DNA of 44,784 bases from Vibrio zhanjiangensis (GCF_030161235.1 NZ_BSPW01000003.1:1-44784); one strand, 5' to 3'. Numbered from the stretch's first letter, positions 1 through 14,160 are shown. The notes: generated from the sequence alone by a model not told the origin. Translations and numbers: made by a program.

Positions 1-63
1 TTTGCGATCCGTGAAGGTGGCCGTACAGTAGGTGCTGGTGTTGTTGCTAAGATCTTCGAATAA
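1..63 (+). CDS. tuf: Elongation factor Tu, 3' end only
   Basis: Frame 1 from the first base encodes the last 20 residues of EF-Tu, ending in GAGVVAKIFE and then TAA; the gene starts outside the window. EF-Tu carries aminoacyl-tRNA to the ribosome as a GTP complex. Its place directly upstream of secE-nusG corresponds to tufB of E. coli. A second tuf gene begins at the other end of this window on the same strand. Identity as EF-Tu is secure from the C-terminal signature; which copy name applies cannot be read from the sequence. Confidence 0.93.
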   Translation, partial: FAIREGGRTVGAGVVAKIFE

Positions 64-123
64 TTCTTAGGAATTGTCGAAGATTGCTGAAAATCTTTGA
101 ATAAGATTTGACGAACCAGCAGC

Positions 124-152
124 AAAAAGGGCATCATTTGATGCCCTTTTTC
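124..152 (+). terminator. Intrinsic terminator after tuf
   Basis: An 8-bp perfect stem (GGGCATCA at 129-136, TGATGCCC at 139-146, loop TT) is preceded by an A-run and followed by a T-run, so it can end transcripts from either strand. It separates tuf from the secE promoter region. The tRNA-Trp gene that I looked for between tuf and secE is not present. Confidence 0.88.
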
Positions 153-212
153 TGCGCTCAGCATAATGTTTGTTTGTTTCTTCTACAAGTGAACATTAAG
201 TAAGCTCTTACT

Positions 213-241
213 TTGAATCGTAAGTTATTGAGTCATAAAAA
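213..241 (+). promoter_or_regulatory. Probable secE-nusG promoter
   Basis: TTGAAT at 213-218 and TAAAAA at 236-241 are 17 bp apart, a good sigma-70 arrangement about 95 bp upstream of secE. Between it and the start codon the leader can form a small hairpin, ACCAAC/GTTGGT. No experimental start site is known to me for this sequence. Confidence 0.5.
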
Positions 242-336
242 GAGCATACCAACCTAATACGTTGGTATTTCATGGATTTGCCCTGCAGCAGCGGGGTTGT
301 TGTCGTCTATATTAAGACTTTTGACAGGTTGGTTTT

Positions 337-717
337 ATGAAAGCAAATAATGCTGAAACTCCTGATAGCTCAAATGGCGCAGATATCTTTAAGTGGATTG
401 TCACTTTTGTTCTGCTAGCTGCCGCTGTTGTGGGTAATTACCTGTATGGTGAATTGTCTGTAGTGTTTCGCGTTGCCGGTGTTGTGGTATTAATTGCAGC
501 AGCGCTAGGTGTGGCAGCTACAACAGTAAAGGGTAAAGCAGCGATTGATTTCGCTAAAGAATCTCGCATGGAAGTTCGCAAAGTTGTTTGGCCTACACGC
601 CAAGAGACTATGCAAACTACCTTGATCGTTTTAGCTGTAAGTATTGTAATGGCTCTAGCACTTTGGGGCATCGACGGCATTATGGTCCGTCTTGTCAACT
701 TTGTGACTGGGGTATAG
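337..717 (+). CDS. secE: Preprotein translocase subunit SecE
   Basis: SecE is the small essential subunit that clamps SecY in the SecYEG protein-conducting channel of the inner membrane. The 126-residue protein is almost the same length as the E. coli form (127) and shows the three-membrane-segment version typical of gammaproteobacteria: hydrophobic stretches near residues 18-37, 42-62 and 92-116. The conserved cytoplasmic amphipathic region with ESRMEVRKVVWPTRQE lies just before the last segment. The ATG is preceded by an AGG-type ribosome site. It is followed after 13 bases by nusG, an ancient operon arrangement. Confidence 0.96.
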   Translation: MKANNAETPDSSNGADIFKWIVTFVLLAAAVVGNYLYGELSVVFRVAGVVVLIAAALGVAATTVKGKAAIDFAKESRMEVRKVVWPTRQETMQTTLIVLAVSIVMALALWGIDGIMVRLVNFVTGV

Positions 718-730
718 AGGGTTTTAATTC

Positions 731-1279
731 ATGAGTGAAGCTCCTAAAAAACGCTGGTATGTGGTTCAAGCCTTCTCTGGGTTTGAAGGCCGTGTCGCTC
801 AGTCTCTTCGCGAGCATATTAAAATGCATAGCATGGAAGAGCTGTTTGGTGAAGTTCTTGTTCCTACTGAAGAAGTAGTAGAAATGCGTGCGGGTCAACG
901 TCGTAAATCTGAACGCAAGTTCTTTCCCGGTTACGTCCTTGTTCAGATGATTATGAATGATGAATCATGGCACCTAGTACGCAGCGTACCTCGTGTCATG
1001 GGCTTCATTGGTGGTACCTCTGATCGTCCTGCGCCGATCACAGATAAAGAGGCTGACGCTATTCTTAATCGTCTTGAGAAAGCGAGTGAGTCACCTCGTC
1101 CACGTACTATGTACGAAGCAGGAGAGGTTGTACGTGTTACTGATGGTCCATTTGCAGACTTTAACGGTACCGTTGAAGAAGTGGATTATGAGAAAAGCCG
1201 CATGAAGGTGTCTGTTTCCATTTTTGGTCGAGCAACACCTGTGGAACTTGAATTTGGTCAGGTTGAAAAGCAGGACTAA
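731..1279 (+). CDS. nusG: Transcription termination/antitermination factor NusG
   Basis: NusG binds RNA polymerase through its N-terminal NGN domain (about residues 7-115 here) and contacts Rho or ribosomal protein S10 through its C-terminal KOW domain (about 127-180). The sequence [20 protein letters not shown] at the start and the KOW segment with [19 protein letters not shown] are hallmark regions. At 182 residues it is one longer than the E. coli protein. It is co-transcribed with secE and followed by an element at 1320-1361 that is both a terminator-like hairpin and the promoter of the next operon. Confidence 0.97.
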   Translation: MSEAPKKRWYVVQAFSGFEGRVAQSLREHIKMHSMEELFGEVLVPTEEVVEMRAGQRRKSERKFFPGYVLVQMIMNDESWHLVRSVPRVMGFIGGTSDRPAPITDKEADAILNRLEKASESPRPRTMYEAGEVVRVTDGPFADFNGTVEEVDYEKSRMKVSVSIFGRATPVELEFGQVEKQD

Positions 1280-1319
1280 ACCTCGAGTTTACAGAGTATA
1301 AAAAAACACCTTTTTAGGC

Positions 1320-1361
1320 TTGTATGAGGCGCGAATTATGATTATAATTTCGCGCCTTTTT
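1320..1361 (+). promoter_or_regulatory. rplK promoter overlapping nusG terminator hairpin
   Basis: TTGTAT (1320-1325), a 17-bp spacer and TATAAT (1343-1348) form a strong promoter, followed by a GC-rich discriminator (CGCGCC) typical of stringently controlled ribosomal promoters. The same bases form an inverted repeat, GGCGCGAATTAT (1328-1339) against ATAATTTCGCGCC (1344-1356), with a T-run at 1357-1361. In RNA coming from nusG this would be an intrinsic terminator. The overlap of the two functions is seen in the sequence; use of either one is inferred. Confidence 0.7.
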
Positions 1362-1444
1362 ACTTCGATGAAAGTAGAAAGTTATTTATATGAACGGGGA
1401 GCTGATCGGCCGATTAGCGCTAGTACCCAAAATTAGGAAAAATC

Positions 1445-1873
1445 ATGGCTAAGAAAGTTGAAGCTTATATCAAGCTACAAGTTGCTGCTGGTATGGCAAA
1501 CCCAAGTCCACCAGTTGGTCCTGCTCTAGGTCAACACGGTGTTAACATCATGGAATTCTGTAAAGCATTTAACGCAAAAACAGAATCGATGGAGAAAGGT
1601 CTACCCACTCCAGTTGTTATCACTGTATACAGTGACCGCTCTTTCACTTTTGTTACTAAGACTCCACCTGCTGCAGTTCTTCTTAAGAAAGCGGCTGGCG
1701 TTAAGTCTGGTTCAGGTCGTCCAAACACTGAAAAAGTGGGTACGGTAACTGACGCTCAAATCCAAGAAATCGCAGAAACTAAAGCTGCAGATATGACTGG
1801 TGCTGACATCGAAGCAATGAAGCGTTCAATCGCTGGTACTGCTCGTTCAATGGGCCTAGTGGTAGAGGGTTAA
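1445..1873 (+). CDS. rplK: 50S ribosomal protein L11
   Basis: L11 sits at the GTPase-associated centre of the large subunit, binding the 1070 region of 23S rRNA, and is needed for RelA activation. The 142-residue product has the usual length and the conserved proline-rich N-terminal linker ([19 protein letters not shown]) and the C-terminal rRNA-binding half with [19 protein letters not shown]. The ATG follows an AGGAAA ribosome site. rplA begins four bases after its stop. In E. coli, L1 represses this pair by binding the leader; the leader here (about 1355-1444) can fold, but I could not prove an L1 site. Confidence 0.98.
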   Translation: MAKKVEAYIKLQVAAGMANPSPPVGPALGQHGVNIMEFCKAFNAKTESMEKGLPTPVVITVYSDRSFTFVTKTPPAAVLLKKAAGVKSGSGRPNTEKVGTVTDAQIQEIAETKAADMTGADIEAMKRSIAGTARSMGLVVEG

Positions 1874-1877
1874 GATC

Positions 1878-2579
1878 ATGGCAAAACTAACTAAGCGCAT
1901 GCGCGTAATCCGCGAAAAAGTTGACGTAACTAAAGAATACGAAATCAACGAAGCTGTTGCTCTTCTTCAAGAATTAGCGACTGCTAAGTTTGTTGAGTCT
2001 GTAGATGTTGCTGTTAATCTAGGCATCGATGCTCGTAAATCTGATCAGAACGTACGTGGTGCAACTGTACTGCCTCACGGTACTGGCCGCGAGATCCGCG
2101 TTGCAGTGTTCACTCAAGGTGCAAACGCTGAAGCAGCTAAAGAAGCTGGCGCAGACATCGTTGGTATGGAAGATCTTGCTGAGCAAGTGAAGAAAGGCGA
2201 AATGAACTTTGACGTAGTGGTTGCTTCTCCTGATGCAATGCGCGTTGTAGGTCAATTGGGTACTATCCTTGGTCCTCGCGGTCTAATGCCAAACCCTAAA
2301 GTTGGTACTGTAACTCCTAACGTTGCTGAAGCTGTTAAGAACGCTAAAGCAGGTCAGGTTCGTTACCGTAACGACAAAAACGGCATCATCCACACTACTA
2401 TCGGTAAAGCAAACTTCTCTGCAGAGCAGATCAAAGAGAACCTAGAAGCACTTCTAGTGGCTCTGAAGAAAGCTAAGCCATCTTCTGCTAAAGGTACATT
2501 CCTGCAGAAAGTAAGCATCTCTACTACTATGGGTGCTGGTGTTGCTGTTGATCAGGCTAGCCTGAACACTCAAGCATAA
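1878..2579 (+). CDS. rplA: 50S ribosomal protein L1
   Basis: L1 forms the mobile L1 stalk that helps release deacylated tRNA, and in E. coli it represses its own operon. The 233-residue protein matches the family length (E. coli 234). The conserved segment [19 protein letters not shown] lies near residues 126-144, and the N-terminus [14 protein letters not shown] is typical. The gene is translationally close-coupled to rplK (four-base gap) and is followed by the rplJ promoter. Confidence 0.98.
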   Translation: MAKLTKRMRVIREKVDVTKEYEINEAVALLQELATAKFVESVDVAVNLGIDARKSDQNVRGATVLPHGTGREIRVAVFTQGANAEAAKEAGADIVGMEDLAEQVKKGEMNFDVVVASPDAMRVVGQLGTILGPRGLMPNPKVGTVTPNVAEAVKNAKAGQVRYRNDKNGIIHTTIGKANFSAEQIKENLEALLVALKKAKPSSAKGTFLQKVSISTTMGAGVAVDQASLNTQA

Positions 2580-2584
2580 TATAT

Positions 2585-2621
2585 TTGCTTAGGCGTGAAA
2601 TTTATGTATAATTTTGCGCCT
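2585..2621 (+). promoter_or_regulatory. rplJ promoter with overlapping dyad
   Basis: TTGCTT (2585-2590), 16 bp, then TATAAT (2607-2612) and a GC-rich discriminator (GCGCC). As at rplK, a 12-pair imperfect dyad (2591-2602 with 2610-2621, two G-T pairs) lies across the -10 element, here without a T-run. Predicted transcript start is near 2619. Confidence 0.65.
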
Positions 2622-2848
2622 AATATTTGTGGTTGGGGCTGAACTTTGGTTCTACAAGAATTAAGACCCAGTCTCCGTCCAAGACCGTAGGTGTCTGTTT
2701 TAATGGACTTAATCTTCCTACGTAGATGGTGCCCGAACTGACAGAAAGCTCTATGTAAATAGTTACCTTTCTTCTGGGAAGCACCTCAATAGCTCTCACT
2801 GTTGTGATAATAGTGAGTGGTGTAACGACAACCAGGAGTAAATCCAAG
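2619..2848 (+). promoter_or_regulatory. rplJ leader, L10-L12 autoregulatory region
   Basis: The roughly 230-base untranslated leader has blocks that closely resemble the E. coli L10 leader: GGTGCCCGAACTG, AAAGCTCTATGTAAA, the hairpin CTCACT...AGTGAG, then GAGTGGTGTAACGACAACCAGGAG with the ribosome site. In E. coli, the L10/L12 complex binds this leader and represses translation of rplJL. The blocks are visible; repression here is inferred from that homology. Confidence 0.8.
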
Positions 2849-3343
2849 ATGGCTTTAAACCTTCAAGACAAAAAAGCAATTGTTGCTGAAGTCAACGAAG
2901 CTGCCAGTGGTGCACTTTCTGCAGTTGTAGCTGATTCTCGTGGCGTTGAAGTGGGCGCGATGACTTCTCTACGTAAACAGGCTCGTGAAGCTGGTGTTTA
3001 TGTACGAGTGGTTCGTAACACTCTAATGCGTCGTGCGGTTGAAGGTACAGATTACGAGTGTCTAACAGACACTTTCACTGGTCCTACTCTAATCGCATTC
3101 TCTAACGAGCACCCAGGTGCTGCAGCGCGTCTTTTCAAAGACTTCGCTAAAGAGAACAAAGACTTCGAGATCAAAGCTGCTGCATTTGAAGGCGCGCTAA
3201 CTGACGCTGAAGTACTAGCGACACTACCAACTTACGACGAAGCAATCGCACGCCTAATGATGTGCATGAAAGAAGCTTCTGCTGGCAAGCTGGTACGTAC
3301 CTTCGCTGCTATCCGCGATCAAAAAGAAGAAGCTGCGGCATAA
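2849..3343 (+). CDS. rplJ: 50S ribosomal protein L10
   Basis: L10 anchors the L7/L12 stalk to 23S rRNA. I chose the ATG at 2849 because it gives the family N-terminus [15 protein letters not shown], has AGGAG at 2833-2837 and yields 164 residues, the usual length; the open frame extends 15 codons upstream into the leader, which is not expected to be translated. The C-terminal helix (about 135-160, with [16 protein letters not shown]) is where L12 dimers bind. It lies upstream of rplL in the classical rplJL pair controlled by the preceding leader. Confidence 0.97.
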   Translation: MALNLQDKKAIVAEVNEAASGALSAVVADSRGVEVGAMTSLRKQAREAGVYVRVVRNTLMRRAVEGTDYECLTDTFTGPTLIAFSNEHPGAAARLFKDFAKENKDFEIKAAAFEGALTDAEVLATLPTYDEAIARLMMCMKEASAGKLVRTFAAIRDQKEEAAA

Positions 3344-3400
3344 GCCTTGCTTTTTTCTGGTTGCTTAATAAACTTATTGTTGATTTAAAAGAGAATTGTT

Positions 3401-3769
3401 ATGTCTATTACTAACGAGCAAATCCTAGATGCAGTTGCAGAAATGTCTGTAATGCAAGTTGTTGAACTAATCGAAGCAATGGAAGAGAAATTTGGTGTTT
3501 CTGCTGCTGCTGCTGTTGTTGCTGGCGGCGCTGCTGCAGGCGAAGCGGCTGCTGAGCAAACTGAATTTGACGTAATCCTAGAATCTGCTGGCGGTAACAA
3601 AGTTGCTGTAATCAAAGCGGTACGTGGTGCGACTGGCCTAGGTCTTAAAGAAGCTAAAGCCCTAGTTGACGGCGCTCCTGCACCTCTTAAAGAAGGCGTA
3701 GAGAAAGCTGAAGCTGAAGCTCTTAAAGCTCAGCTAGAAGAAGCTGGTGCAAGTGTTACTGTTAAGTAA
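3401..3769 (+). CDS. rplL: 50S ribosomal protein L7/L12
   Basis: L7/L12 is the multi-copy acidic stalk protein that recruits and stimulates translational GTPases. The 122-residue protein has an N-terminal dimerisation domain (about 1-33), an Ala/Gly-rich hinge (about 34-52) and a C-terminal factor-binding domain containing [20 protein letters not shown]. It is separated from rpoB by a 231-base spacer holding an attenuator, which fits the need for more stalk protein than polymerase. Confidence 0.98.
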   Translation: MSITNEQILDAVAEMSVMQVVELIEAMEEKFGVSAAAAVVAGGAAAGEAAAEQTEFDVILESAGGNKVAVIKAVRGATGLGLKEAKALVDGAPAPLKEGVEKAEAEALKAQLEEAGASVTVK

Positions 3770-3801
3770 TTATTGCATAGTTTCTTAGCCTAACGGCTAA
3801 T

Positions 3802-3832
3802 GGCTGGTGGTTTTATAACCACCGGCCTTTTT
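3802..3832 (+). terminator. rplL-rpoB attenuator hairpin
   Basis: An 11-pair stem (3802-3812 with 3817-3827, one G-T pair, loop TTAT) is followed by TTTTT at 3828-3832. It lies between the ribosomal protein genes and rpoB. In E. coli a partial terminator at this place lets only a fraction of transcripts continue into rpoBC; the same role is inferred here. The rest of the spacer up to 4000 shows no gene. Confidence 0.82.
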
Positions 3833-4000
3833 GCGCTGTAGGGGTTGGGTGATTTTTCCGCTGTTTGAGCACCCAAGTTCCTAGCAAAAAACATTTCATG
3901 ACAGCTTTATGAAATGTCACTACAGTCAAACAGTTGTTAGTCACTGTCTAAGAATACTTCTAGACAGTTTGGGTCACTTATCAGCGAGCTGAGGAACCCC

Positions 4001-7000
4001 ATGGTTTACTCTTATACCGAGAAAAAGCGCATCCGTAAGGACTTTGGTACTCGTCCACAAGTGTTGGACATTCCATACCTGCTATCGATCCAGCTCGATT
4101 CGTTCGAAAAATTTATCGATCAGGATCCTGAAGGTCAATACGGTCTTGAAGCTGCTTTCCGTTCTGTATTTCCAATTCAGAGCTATAACGGCAATTCCGA
4201 GCTGCAATACGTTAGCTACCGTCTTGGTGAGCCAGTTTTTGATGTTAAAGAATGTCAAATTCGCGGCGTAACTTACTCAAAACCACTACGCGTAAAACTA
4301 CGCTTAGTTATCTTTGATAAAGACGCGCCAGCAGGTACTGTAAAAGACATTAAAGAACAAGAAGTCTACATGGGCGAAATACCGCTTATGACAGACAATG
4401 GTACCTTCGTTATCAATGGTACCGAGAGGGTTATCGTATCCCAGCTGCACAGAAGCCCAGGTGTATTCTTCGACAGCGATAAGGGTAAGACCCACTCTTC
4501 AGGGAAAGTTCTGTACAATGCACGTATCATTCCTTACCGTGGTTCATGGCTTGATTTCGAGTTTGATCCTAAGGATAACTTATACGTACGCATTGACCGT
4601 CGTCGTAAACTTCCTGCATCGATTATTCTTCGTGCATTGGGTAAGACAACAGAAGAAATTCTCGACATCTTCTTTGAGAAGGTGAATTTCGAGGTTAAAG
4701 ATCAGACTCTACTTATGGAGTTGGTCCCTGATCGTCTACGTGGTGAAACCGCTTCATTCGATATTGAAGCCAACGGAAAAGTCTACATTGAGACGGGTCG
4801 TCGCGTAACTGCACGTCATATTCGTCAGCTTGAGAAAGACGGTATTGACCACATTGAAGTGCCAGTTGAATACATTGTAGGTCGAGTTGCTTCAAAAGAT
4901 TATATCAATGAAGCAACGGGAGAAGTTATCGTTTCTGCTAACCAAGAAATTAGTCTTGAAGCACTAGCGAACCTATCTCAGGCGGGACACAAAGCGTTAG
5001 AAGTTCTATTTACGAACGATCTGGACCATGGTCCATTCATGTCAGATACACTGCGTATCGACAGTACGGTTGATCGTATTTCTGCTTTGGTAGAGATCTA
5101 CCGCATGATGCGCCCTGGTGAGCCACCAACGAAAGAAGCTGCAGAAGCTTTATTTGATAGCTTATTCTTCTCAGAAGAGCGCTATGATCTTTCGACCGTT
5201 GGCCGCATGAAGTTCAATAGCTCGATCGAGCGTGAAGATGCCCAAGAGCAAGGCACGCTTGATGAGCAAGACATCATTGAGGTGATGAAGAAACTCATTG
5301 CGATTCGTAACGGTATTGGAGAAGTCGACGATATTGACCACTTGGGCAACCGTCGTATCCGTAGCGTTGGCGAAATGGCTGAGAACCAGTTCCGTGTTGG
5401 CCTTGTCCGTGTAGAACGTGCAGTGAAAGAGCGTCTAAGCTTGGGTGATCTTGATGCGGTTATGCCACAAGATCTCATTAACGCTAAGCCAATTTCTGCA
5501 GCCGTAAAAGAATTTTTCGGTTCTTCTCAGTTGTCTCAGTTTATGGACCAAAACAACCCACTATCAGAAGTTACGCACAAACGTCGTATTTCTGCATTGG
5601 GTCCTGGTGGTTTAACACGTGAGCGTGCGGGCTTCGAAGTTCGAGACGTGCACGTTACTCACTACGGCCGTCTATGTCCGATTGAAACACCAGAAGGTCC
5701 AAACATCGGCCTAATTAACTCTCTGTCTGCGTTCGCACGTTGTAATGAATATGGTTTCCTTGAGACACCCTATCGCCGCGTTGTAGATGGGGTTGTTACT
5801 GATGAAGTGGATTACTTATCTGCTATTCAAGAAGGTCAATATGTTATCGCTCAGGCAAATACAGTATTGACTGAAGAAGGCACATTCGCTGAAGAACTCA
5901 TCACTGCTCGTCAGAAAGGTGAATCGGGTCTTCACCCACGTGATCATGTTGATTACATGGACGTTGCAACAAACCAGGTTGTATCTATTGCTGCTTCGCT
6001 TATTCCGTTCCTAGAACACGACGATGCGAACCGTGCATTGATGGGTGCAAACATGCAACGTCAGGCTGTTCCAACACTCAGAGCTGATAAACCTCTGGTT
6101 GGTACTGGTATTGAGCGTAATATTGCGGTTGATTCCGGTGTAACCGCGGTTGCCAAACGTGGTGGTACTGTTCAGTCAGTCGATGCGTCTCGTATCGTTG
6201 TTAAAGTCAACGAAGACGAATTGATTCCAGGCGAAGCGGGTATCGATATCTACAACCTCACTAAATACACTCGTTCGAACCAAAATACGTGTATCAACCA
6301 GCGTCCAACTGTGATGCCAGGTGAGCCTGTGGCACGTGGTGACGTGCTTGCTGATGGTCCTTCAACAGACCTAGGTGAGCTTGCACTTGGTCAGAACATG
6401 CGTATCGCGTTTATGCCTTGGAACGGCTACAACTTCGAGGACTCGATCCTTGTTTCTGAACGTGTGGTTCAAGAAGACCGTTTCACAACGATTCACATTC
6501 AAGAACTTTCTTGTGTGGCACGAGATACTAAACTTGGTGCTGAGGAAATCACGGCTGATATTCCAAACGTAGGTGAGTCTGCCCTCTCTAAATTGGACGA
6601 GTCAGGTATCGTTTACATAGGTGCTGAAGTGAAGGGTGGTGACATCCTTGTTGGTAAAGTGACACCAAAAGGTGAAACACAGCTAACTCCTGAAGAGAAG
6701 TTGCTACGTGCTATCTTTGGTGAAAAAGCATCAGATGTTAAAGACACTTCACTACGTGTACCAAACTCAGTTTCAGGTACTATCATCGATGTTCAAGTAT
6801 TCACTCGTGACGGTGTTGAAAAAGACAAACGTGCGCTTGAAATTGAGCAGATGCAGCTTAAAGAAGCGAAGAAAGACCTTACGGAAGAATTCCAGATTCT
6901 CGAAGGTGGTCTTCTAAACCGCGTTAAAGCTGTGCTTGTCGACGGTGGCTACACTGAAGCTAAGCTTGATACCATTGAACGTAAGAAATGGTTGGAGCTA

Positions 7001-8029
7001 ACGCTAGACGACGATGCTCAGCAGACTCAGCTTGAGCAACTTGCCGAGCAGTATGATGAGCTGAAAGCCGACTTCGATAAGAAGTTCGAAACTAAGCGTC
7101 GTAAGATCACTCAAGGTGATGACTTAGCCCCAGGTGTATTGAAGATCGTTAAAGTTTATCTTGCGGTTAAACGTCGTATTCAGCCTGGTGATAAGATGGC
7201 AGGTCGCCATGGTAACAAGGGTGTAATCTCTAAGATCAACCCTGTGGAAGACATGCCTTACGATGAGAAAGGTCAGCCGGTTGACATCGTGCTTAACCCG
7301 CTAGGTGTACCATCTCGTATGAACATTGGTCAGATCCTCGAGGTACACTTGGGTCTTGCAGCTAAAGGCATTGGTGACAAGATTAACCAGATGCTAAAAG
7401 AGCAGCAAGAACTGGCTAAGTTCCGCGACTTCCTGCAGAAGGTTTATGATCTTGGTGAGACTCGCCAGGTAGTAGATGTGGCTTCTTTGACTGATGACGA
7501 AGTGCGTACTTTGGTTAACAACCTTCGTGGTGGTCTACCAATCGCAACTCCAGTCTTTGACGGTGCATCTGAGCAATCCATCAAAGAACTACTGAAATTG
7601 GGTGAATTGCCAGAATCTGGTCAGCTAACTCTTTATGATGGTCGCACTGGTGATGCGTTTGAGCGTCCTGTAACCGTTGGTTACATGTATATGCTCAAAC
7701 TGAACCACCTTGTTGATGATAAGATGCACGCGCGTTCTACAGGTTCATACAGCCTAGTCACTCAGCAACCATTGGGTGGTAAAGCTCAATTCGGTGGTCA
7801 GCGTTTTGGTGAGATGGAAGTATGGGCACTGGAAGCATACGGTGCCGCTTATACCCTACAAGAAATGCTAACCGTTAAGTCTGATGACGTTAACGGCCGT
7901 ACCAAGATGTATAAGAACATCGTGGATGGCAACCATAGCATGGAACCTGGTATGCCAGAATCGTTCAACGTATTGTTGAAAGAGATCCGCTCGCTAGGTA
8001 TCAACATCGAGCTAGAAGACGAAGAGTAA
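4001..8029 (+). CDS. rpoB: RNA polymerase beta subunit
   Basis: The beta subunit forms half of the catalytic cleft of RNA polymerase. At 1342 residues it has exactly the E. coli length, and residue numbering is in register. The rifampicin pocket (505-533) reads [20 protein letters not shown] onward with the sensitive-type residues Q513, D516, H526, R529 and S531 in place. The C-terminal part carries the catalytic-site region [13 protein letters not shown] and ends ELEDEE. The ATG is preceded by GAGGA. The gene is followed after 75 bases by rpoC. Nothing unusual. Confidence 0.99.
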   Translation: MVYSYTEKKRIRKDFGTRPQVLDIPYLLSIQLDSFEKFIDQDPEGQYGLEAAFRSVFPIQSYNGNSELQYVSYRLGEPVFDVKECQIRGVTYSKPLRVKLRLVIFDKDAPAGTVKDIKEQEVYMGEIPLMTDNGTFVINGTERVIVSQLHRSPGVFFDSDKGKTHSSGKVLYNARIIPYRGSWLDFEFDPKDNLYVRIDRRRKLPASIILRALGKTTEEILDIFFEKVNFEVKDQTLLMELVPDRLRGETASFDIEANGKVYIETGRRVTARHIRQLEKDGIDHIEVPVEYIVGRVASKDYINEATGEVIVSANQEISLEALANLSQAGHKALEVLFTNDLDHGPFMSDTLRIDSTVDRISALVEIYRMMRPGEPPTKEAAEALFDSLFFSEERYDLSTVGRMKFNSSIEREDAQEQGTLDEQDIIEVMKKLIAIRNGIGEVDDIDHLGNRRIRSVGEMAENQFRVGLVRVERAVKERLSLGDLDAVMPQDLINAKPISAAVKEFFGSSQLSQFMDQNNPLSEVTHKRRISALGPGGLTRERAGFEVRDVHVTHYGRLCPIETPEGPNIGLINSLSAFARCNEYGFLETPYRRVVDGVVTDEVDYLSAIQEGQYVIAQANTVLTEEGTFAEELITARQKGESGLHPRDHVDYMDVATNQVVSIAASLIPFLEHDDANRALMGANMQRQAVPTLRADKPLVGTGIERNIAVDSGVTAVAKRGGTVQSVDASRIVVKVNEDELIPGEAGIDIYNLTKYTRSNQNTCINQRPTVMPGEPVARGDVLADGPSTDLGELALGQNMRIAFMPWNGYNFEDSILVSERVVQEDRFTTIHIQELSCVARDTKLGAEEITADIPNVGESALSKLDESGIVYIGAEVKGGDILVGKVTPKGETQLTPEEKLLRAIFGEKASDVKDTSLRVPNSVSGTIIDVQVFTRDGVEKDKRALEIEQMQLKEAKKDLTEEFQILEGGLLNRVKAVLVDGGYTEAKLDTIERKKWLELTLDDDAQQTQLEQLAEQYDELKADFDKKFETKRRKITQGDDLAPGVLKIVKVYLAVKRRIQPGDKMAGRHGNKGVISKINPVEDMPYDEKGQPVDIVLNPLGVPSRMNIGQILEVHLGLAAKGIGDKINQMLKEQQELAKFRDFLQKVYDLGETRQVVDVASLTDDEVRTLVNNLRGGLPIATPVFDGASEQSIKELLKLGELPESGQLTLYDGRTGDAFERPVTVGYMYMLKLNHLVDDKMHARSTGSYSLVTQQPLGGKAQFGGQRFGEMEVWALEAYGAAYTLQEMLTVKSDDVNGRTKMYKNIVDGNHSMEPGMPESFNVLLKEIRSLGINIELEDEE

Positions 8030-8104
8030 TCCCCACGGGGTTATTTGGTTGAAGGTGCTCACTTTTGCGGGTGGGCTCCTTTTAACTCCTTACAGGAGCT
8101 GATT

Positions 8105-12307
<4,203 letters not shown>

Positions 12308-12325
12308 TCAAAGCTAAAAGACGCT

Positions 12326-12352
12326 AAAAAGGCACCCTAGGGTGCCTTTTTT
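12326..12352. terminator. Bidirectional terminator between rpoC and rsd
   Basis: A perfect palindrome GGCACCCTAGGGTGCC (12331-12346) is flanked by AAAAA on the left and TTTTTT on the right, so it can end both rpoBC transcripts and, read on the other strand, rsd transcripts. Confidence 0.92.
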
Positions 12353-12401
12353 ATACTATATTGGATCGTATTATTTTGAACAGCGCGCCCTTTCTTTGGG
12401 G

Positions 12402-12890
12402 TCATGCGCCAGGAGGTACGGCTAAACTGTCTGCAATCAACTGGATTAATTGGTCTTCTACCTCGAAGCGAGCCTCTAATATCTCACCAATCAATGACAA
12501 GTCACTATCGAAAGATTCAAGAGGGTCATCCTCTGCTACAGCAGCATACTTGTCGGTAAAATTAAGTAGAGGGTCCGTAGTTAGAACGATTCGCCCATAG
12601 GTGGTATTGATTTCTTCTGTCGCTTCAAAGCCTGTTGAGCGCCATTTGTCCATCACCATATCATAAATCTTGAAATGTCCTTCAGAGATATAATCAACCA
12701 AGTGTTGGCAGAATACTTGGAGCTCGTCAGGTGTAGGAAGTGAAGAAAGTGGCATTTTTACCGAGGTGGGTTGAAGTGCTGCGAGTTTACAATATTCGAC
12801 TATGAGTGACTGTCTTGTTTCGAGCCAGTGATCAATGACTTCACTCGAGCCACCCCATTGTGCATGTGTTTGTTTGAATTTTTTCAGCAT
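12402..12890 (-). CDS. rsd: Regulator of sigma D (Rsd/AlgQ family)
   Basis: Rsd binds free sigma-70 region 4 and in E. coli shifts polymerase toward alternative sigma factors in stationary phase; it has also been linked to SpoT control. The product aligns with E. coli Rsd along its length: EVIDHWLETRQSLIVEYCKLA, FCQHLVDYISEGHFKIYD, and IGEILEARFEVEDQLIQLI. I chose the ATG at 12890 (162 residues, E. coli 158) because GAGGA precedes it by seven bases; a TTG start at 12929 adds 13 unsupported residues. It is divergent from nudC, as in relatives. Confidence 0.93.
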   Translation of the reverse strand: MLKKFKQTHAQWGGSSEVIDHWLETRQSLIVEYCKLAALQPTSVKMPLSSLPTPDELQVFCQHLVDYISEGHFKIYDMVMDKWRSTGFEATEEINTTYGRIVLTTDPLLNFTDKYAAVAEDDPLESFDSDLSLIGEILEARFEVEDQLIQLIADSLAVPPGA

Positions 12891-13074
12891 GACCATATCC
12901 TCATGATCGAGCCACTTTTGCAGTGACAATTACGCTTTGACTCCCAAAGCACGTGCAGAGCAAAACTTTCCGTTCTTACTAAAGTTTATAGCTAGAAATT
13001 TGCTCTACTACAAACTCTGGTATGAATTAAGATTGCCAGTAAAATGAATGAACTGCAAGTAAAGAGGGTCGGTA

Positions 13075-13860
13075 ATGTTAAATGACAATGATAGAAAAAG
13101 CATCGACATTGCTTATTGGTGCCTTGTATCGAGAAGTGAAGTATGGTTAGTGAACAATGCGTTACCTTGTGGTAGTGCAAAAGAATTATCGCTTCCCCAA
13201 GCAATGGGAATAAAAATTGGTGAGTATCAAAATTTTCCTGTTGTGTGGTTAAATTCGGATGAAGTCGATCAGGACTTACCCATGACGTCCCTACGTGATT
13301 GCTTATTTTTGCCTGAGCCACTGTTTTTGCTCATTAGTAAAGCGATTCAATATGATCATATGACACAAACGCTTAGATTTTGCTCTATCTGTGGTGGTCG
13401 AAATCATCACAATAACAACCAGTTAGCAATGCAATGTGGTGATTGTCGCACTCTGCATTATCCACGAATATTTCCCTGTATCATAGTTGCAGTACGTAGA
13501 GATAAACAGATTCTATTGGCTCAGCATTCCCGTCATCGTAGTGGTATGTATACAGTGATTGCGGGTTTTGTGGAAGTCGGAGAGACGCTTGAGCAATGTG
13601 TCGCTCGTGAGGTGAAGGAAGAAACGGGTATTGATATTACTAATATTCGTTATTTTTCCAGCCAACCATGGGCTTTTCCTTCCAGTCTAATGGTTGGATT
13701 TCTGGCCGATTACCAAAAAGGTGATCTTAAACCGGATCATACAGAGCTTGATAGCCTTGGTTGGTTTTGTGCCGATACGTTACCACAGGTTGCGCCACAT
13801 GGAACGATAGCAAGAGCCTTGATTGAGCAGACAATTAAAGACATTAACTTGGAAAAATGA
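13075..13860 (+). CDS. nudC: NAD-capped RNA decapping / NADH pyrophosphatase NudC
   Basis: NudC hydrolyses NADH and removes 5' NAD caps from RNA. The 261-residue protein has the NudC-specific zinc ribbon (C103, C106, C121, C124), a complete Nudix box at 164-186 (G164, E170, R178-E179, E182-E183, G185) and the family signature [14 protein letters not shown] soon after it, which separates NudC from other Nudix hydrolases. The N-terminal third (1-95) is weakly conserved, as usual. It sits between divergent rsd and co-directional hemE. Confidence 0.96.
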   Translation: MLNDNDRKSIDIAYWCLVSRSEVWLVNNALPCGSAKELSLPQAMGIKIGEYQNFPVVWLNSDEVDQDLPMTSLRDCLFLPEPLFLLISKAIQYDHMTQTLRFCSICGGRNHHNNNQLAMQCGDCRTLHYPRIFPCIIVAVRRDKQILLAQHSRHRSGMYTVIAGFVEVGETLEQCVAREVKEETGIDITNIRYFSSQPWAFPSSLMVGFLADYQKGDLKPDHTELDSLGWFCADTLPQVAPHGTIARALIEQTIKDINLEK

Positions 13861-13911
13861 TGGTTTCACTTTTTATATCTGTTTGATAAGGCAGTGTATT
13901 ATTTGGGAGTC

Positions 13912-14006
13912 AAAAAAAACCCTCCGAGAGGGAGGGGGTAAGTAAGATGTCGTTATGAGATGCTGAGTTACAGGTACTCAGTTTATAGTTATTATTTTCG
14001 CTAGCG
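13912..14006 (-). ncRNA. Candidate small RNA, antisense in the nudC-hemE gap
   Basis: This 300-base gap (13861-14160) has no gene. Read on the minus strand it contains a full small-RNA layout: GCGCAA (14036-14041) and TAAAAA (14013-14018), 17 bp apart; a stem CTGAGT/ACTCAG (13963-13968 with 13976-13981); a pyrimidine-rich unpaired stretch; and a terminator of six GC-rich pairs (CCCTCC 13920-13925 with GGAGGG 13931-13936) followed by eight U (A-run at 13912-13919 on the plus strand). The A-run is on the wrong side for a nudC terminator. The -10 is weak and no homologue is recognised, so this is a candidate only. Confidence 0.5.
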
Positions 14007-14160
14007 GAGAGATTTTTAACATTGTTATGCATTGGGCGCAAATTAAGCGCTGATTTAAACGTTAATAACTTGATCCAGATTGCAAAGCATGCCGCTTTTG
14101 TTGGTCAAACAGTGTTAGAATAGCAGCGCTAAATAGAAGCTCAATAGTTGGAAATACGGA

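Noticed and set aside
64..336. tRNA-Trp between tuf and secE
   Set aside because: I searched this gap for a cloverleaf and a CCA anticodon loop and found neither; it holds only a terminator, promoter and leader.
2620..2847. 75-codon minus-strand frame in the rplJ leader
   Set aside because: It overlaps a conserved regulatory leader, has no ribosome site and no recognisable product.
5182..5478. 98-codon minus-strand frame within rpoB, and similar long shadow frames in rpoC and fusA
   Set aside because: Antisense frames of highly expressed genes; composition rich in Ser/Arg follows from the codon use of the sense gene.
5513..5600. Rifampicin-resistance or (in rpsL) streptomycin-resistance changes
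   Set aside because: RpoB Q513, D516, H526 and S531 and the S12 lysines are wild type; the only difference from E. coli in the rifampicin segment that I saw is a conservative V for I.
13868..13911. nudC terminator
   Set aside because: The nearby hairpin at 13920-13936 has its A/T-run on the wrong side for the plus strand, so I assigned it to a minus-strand RNA candidate.
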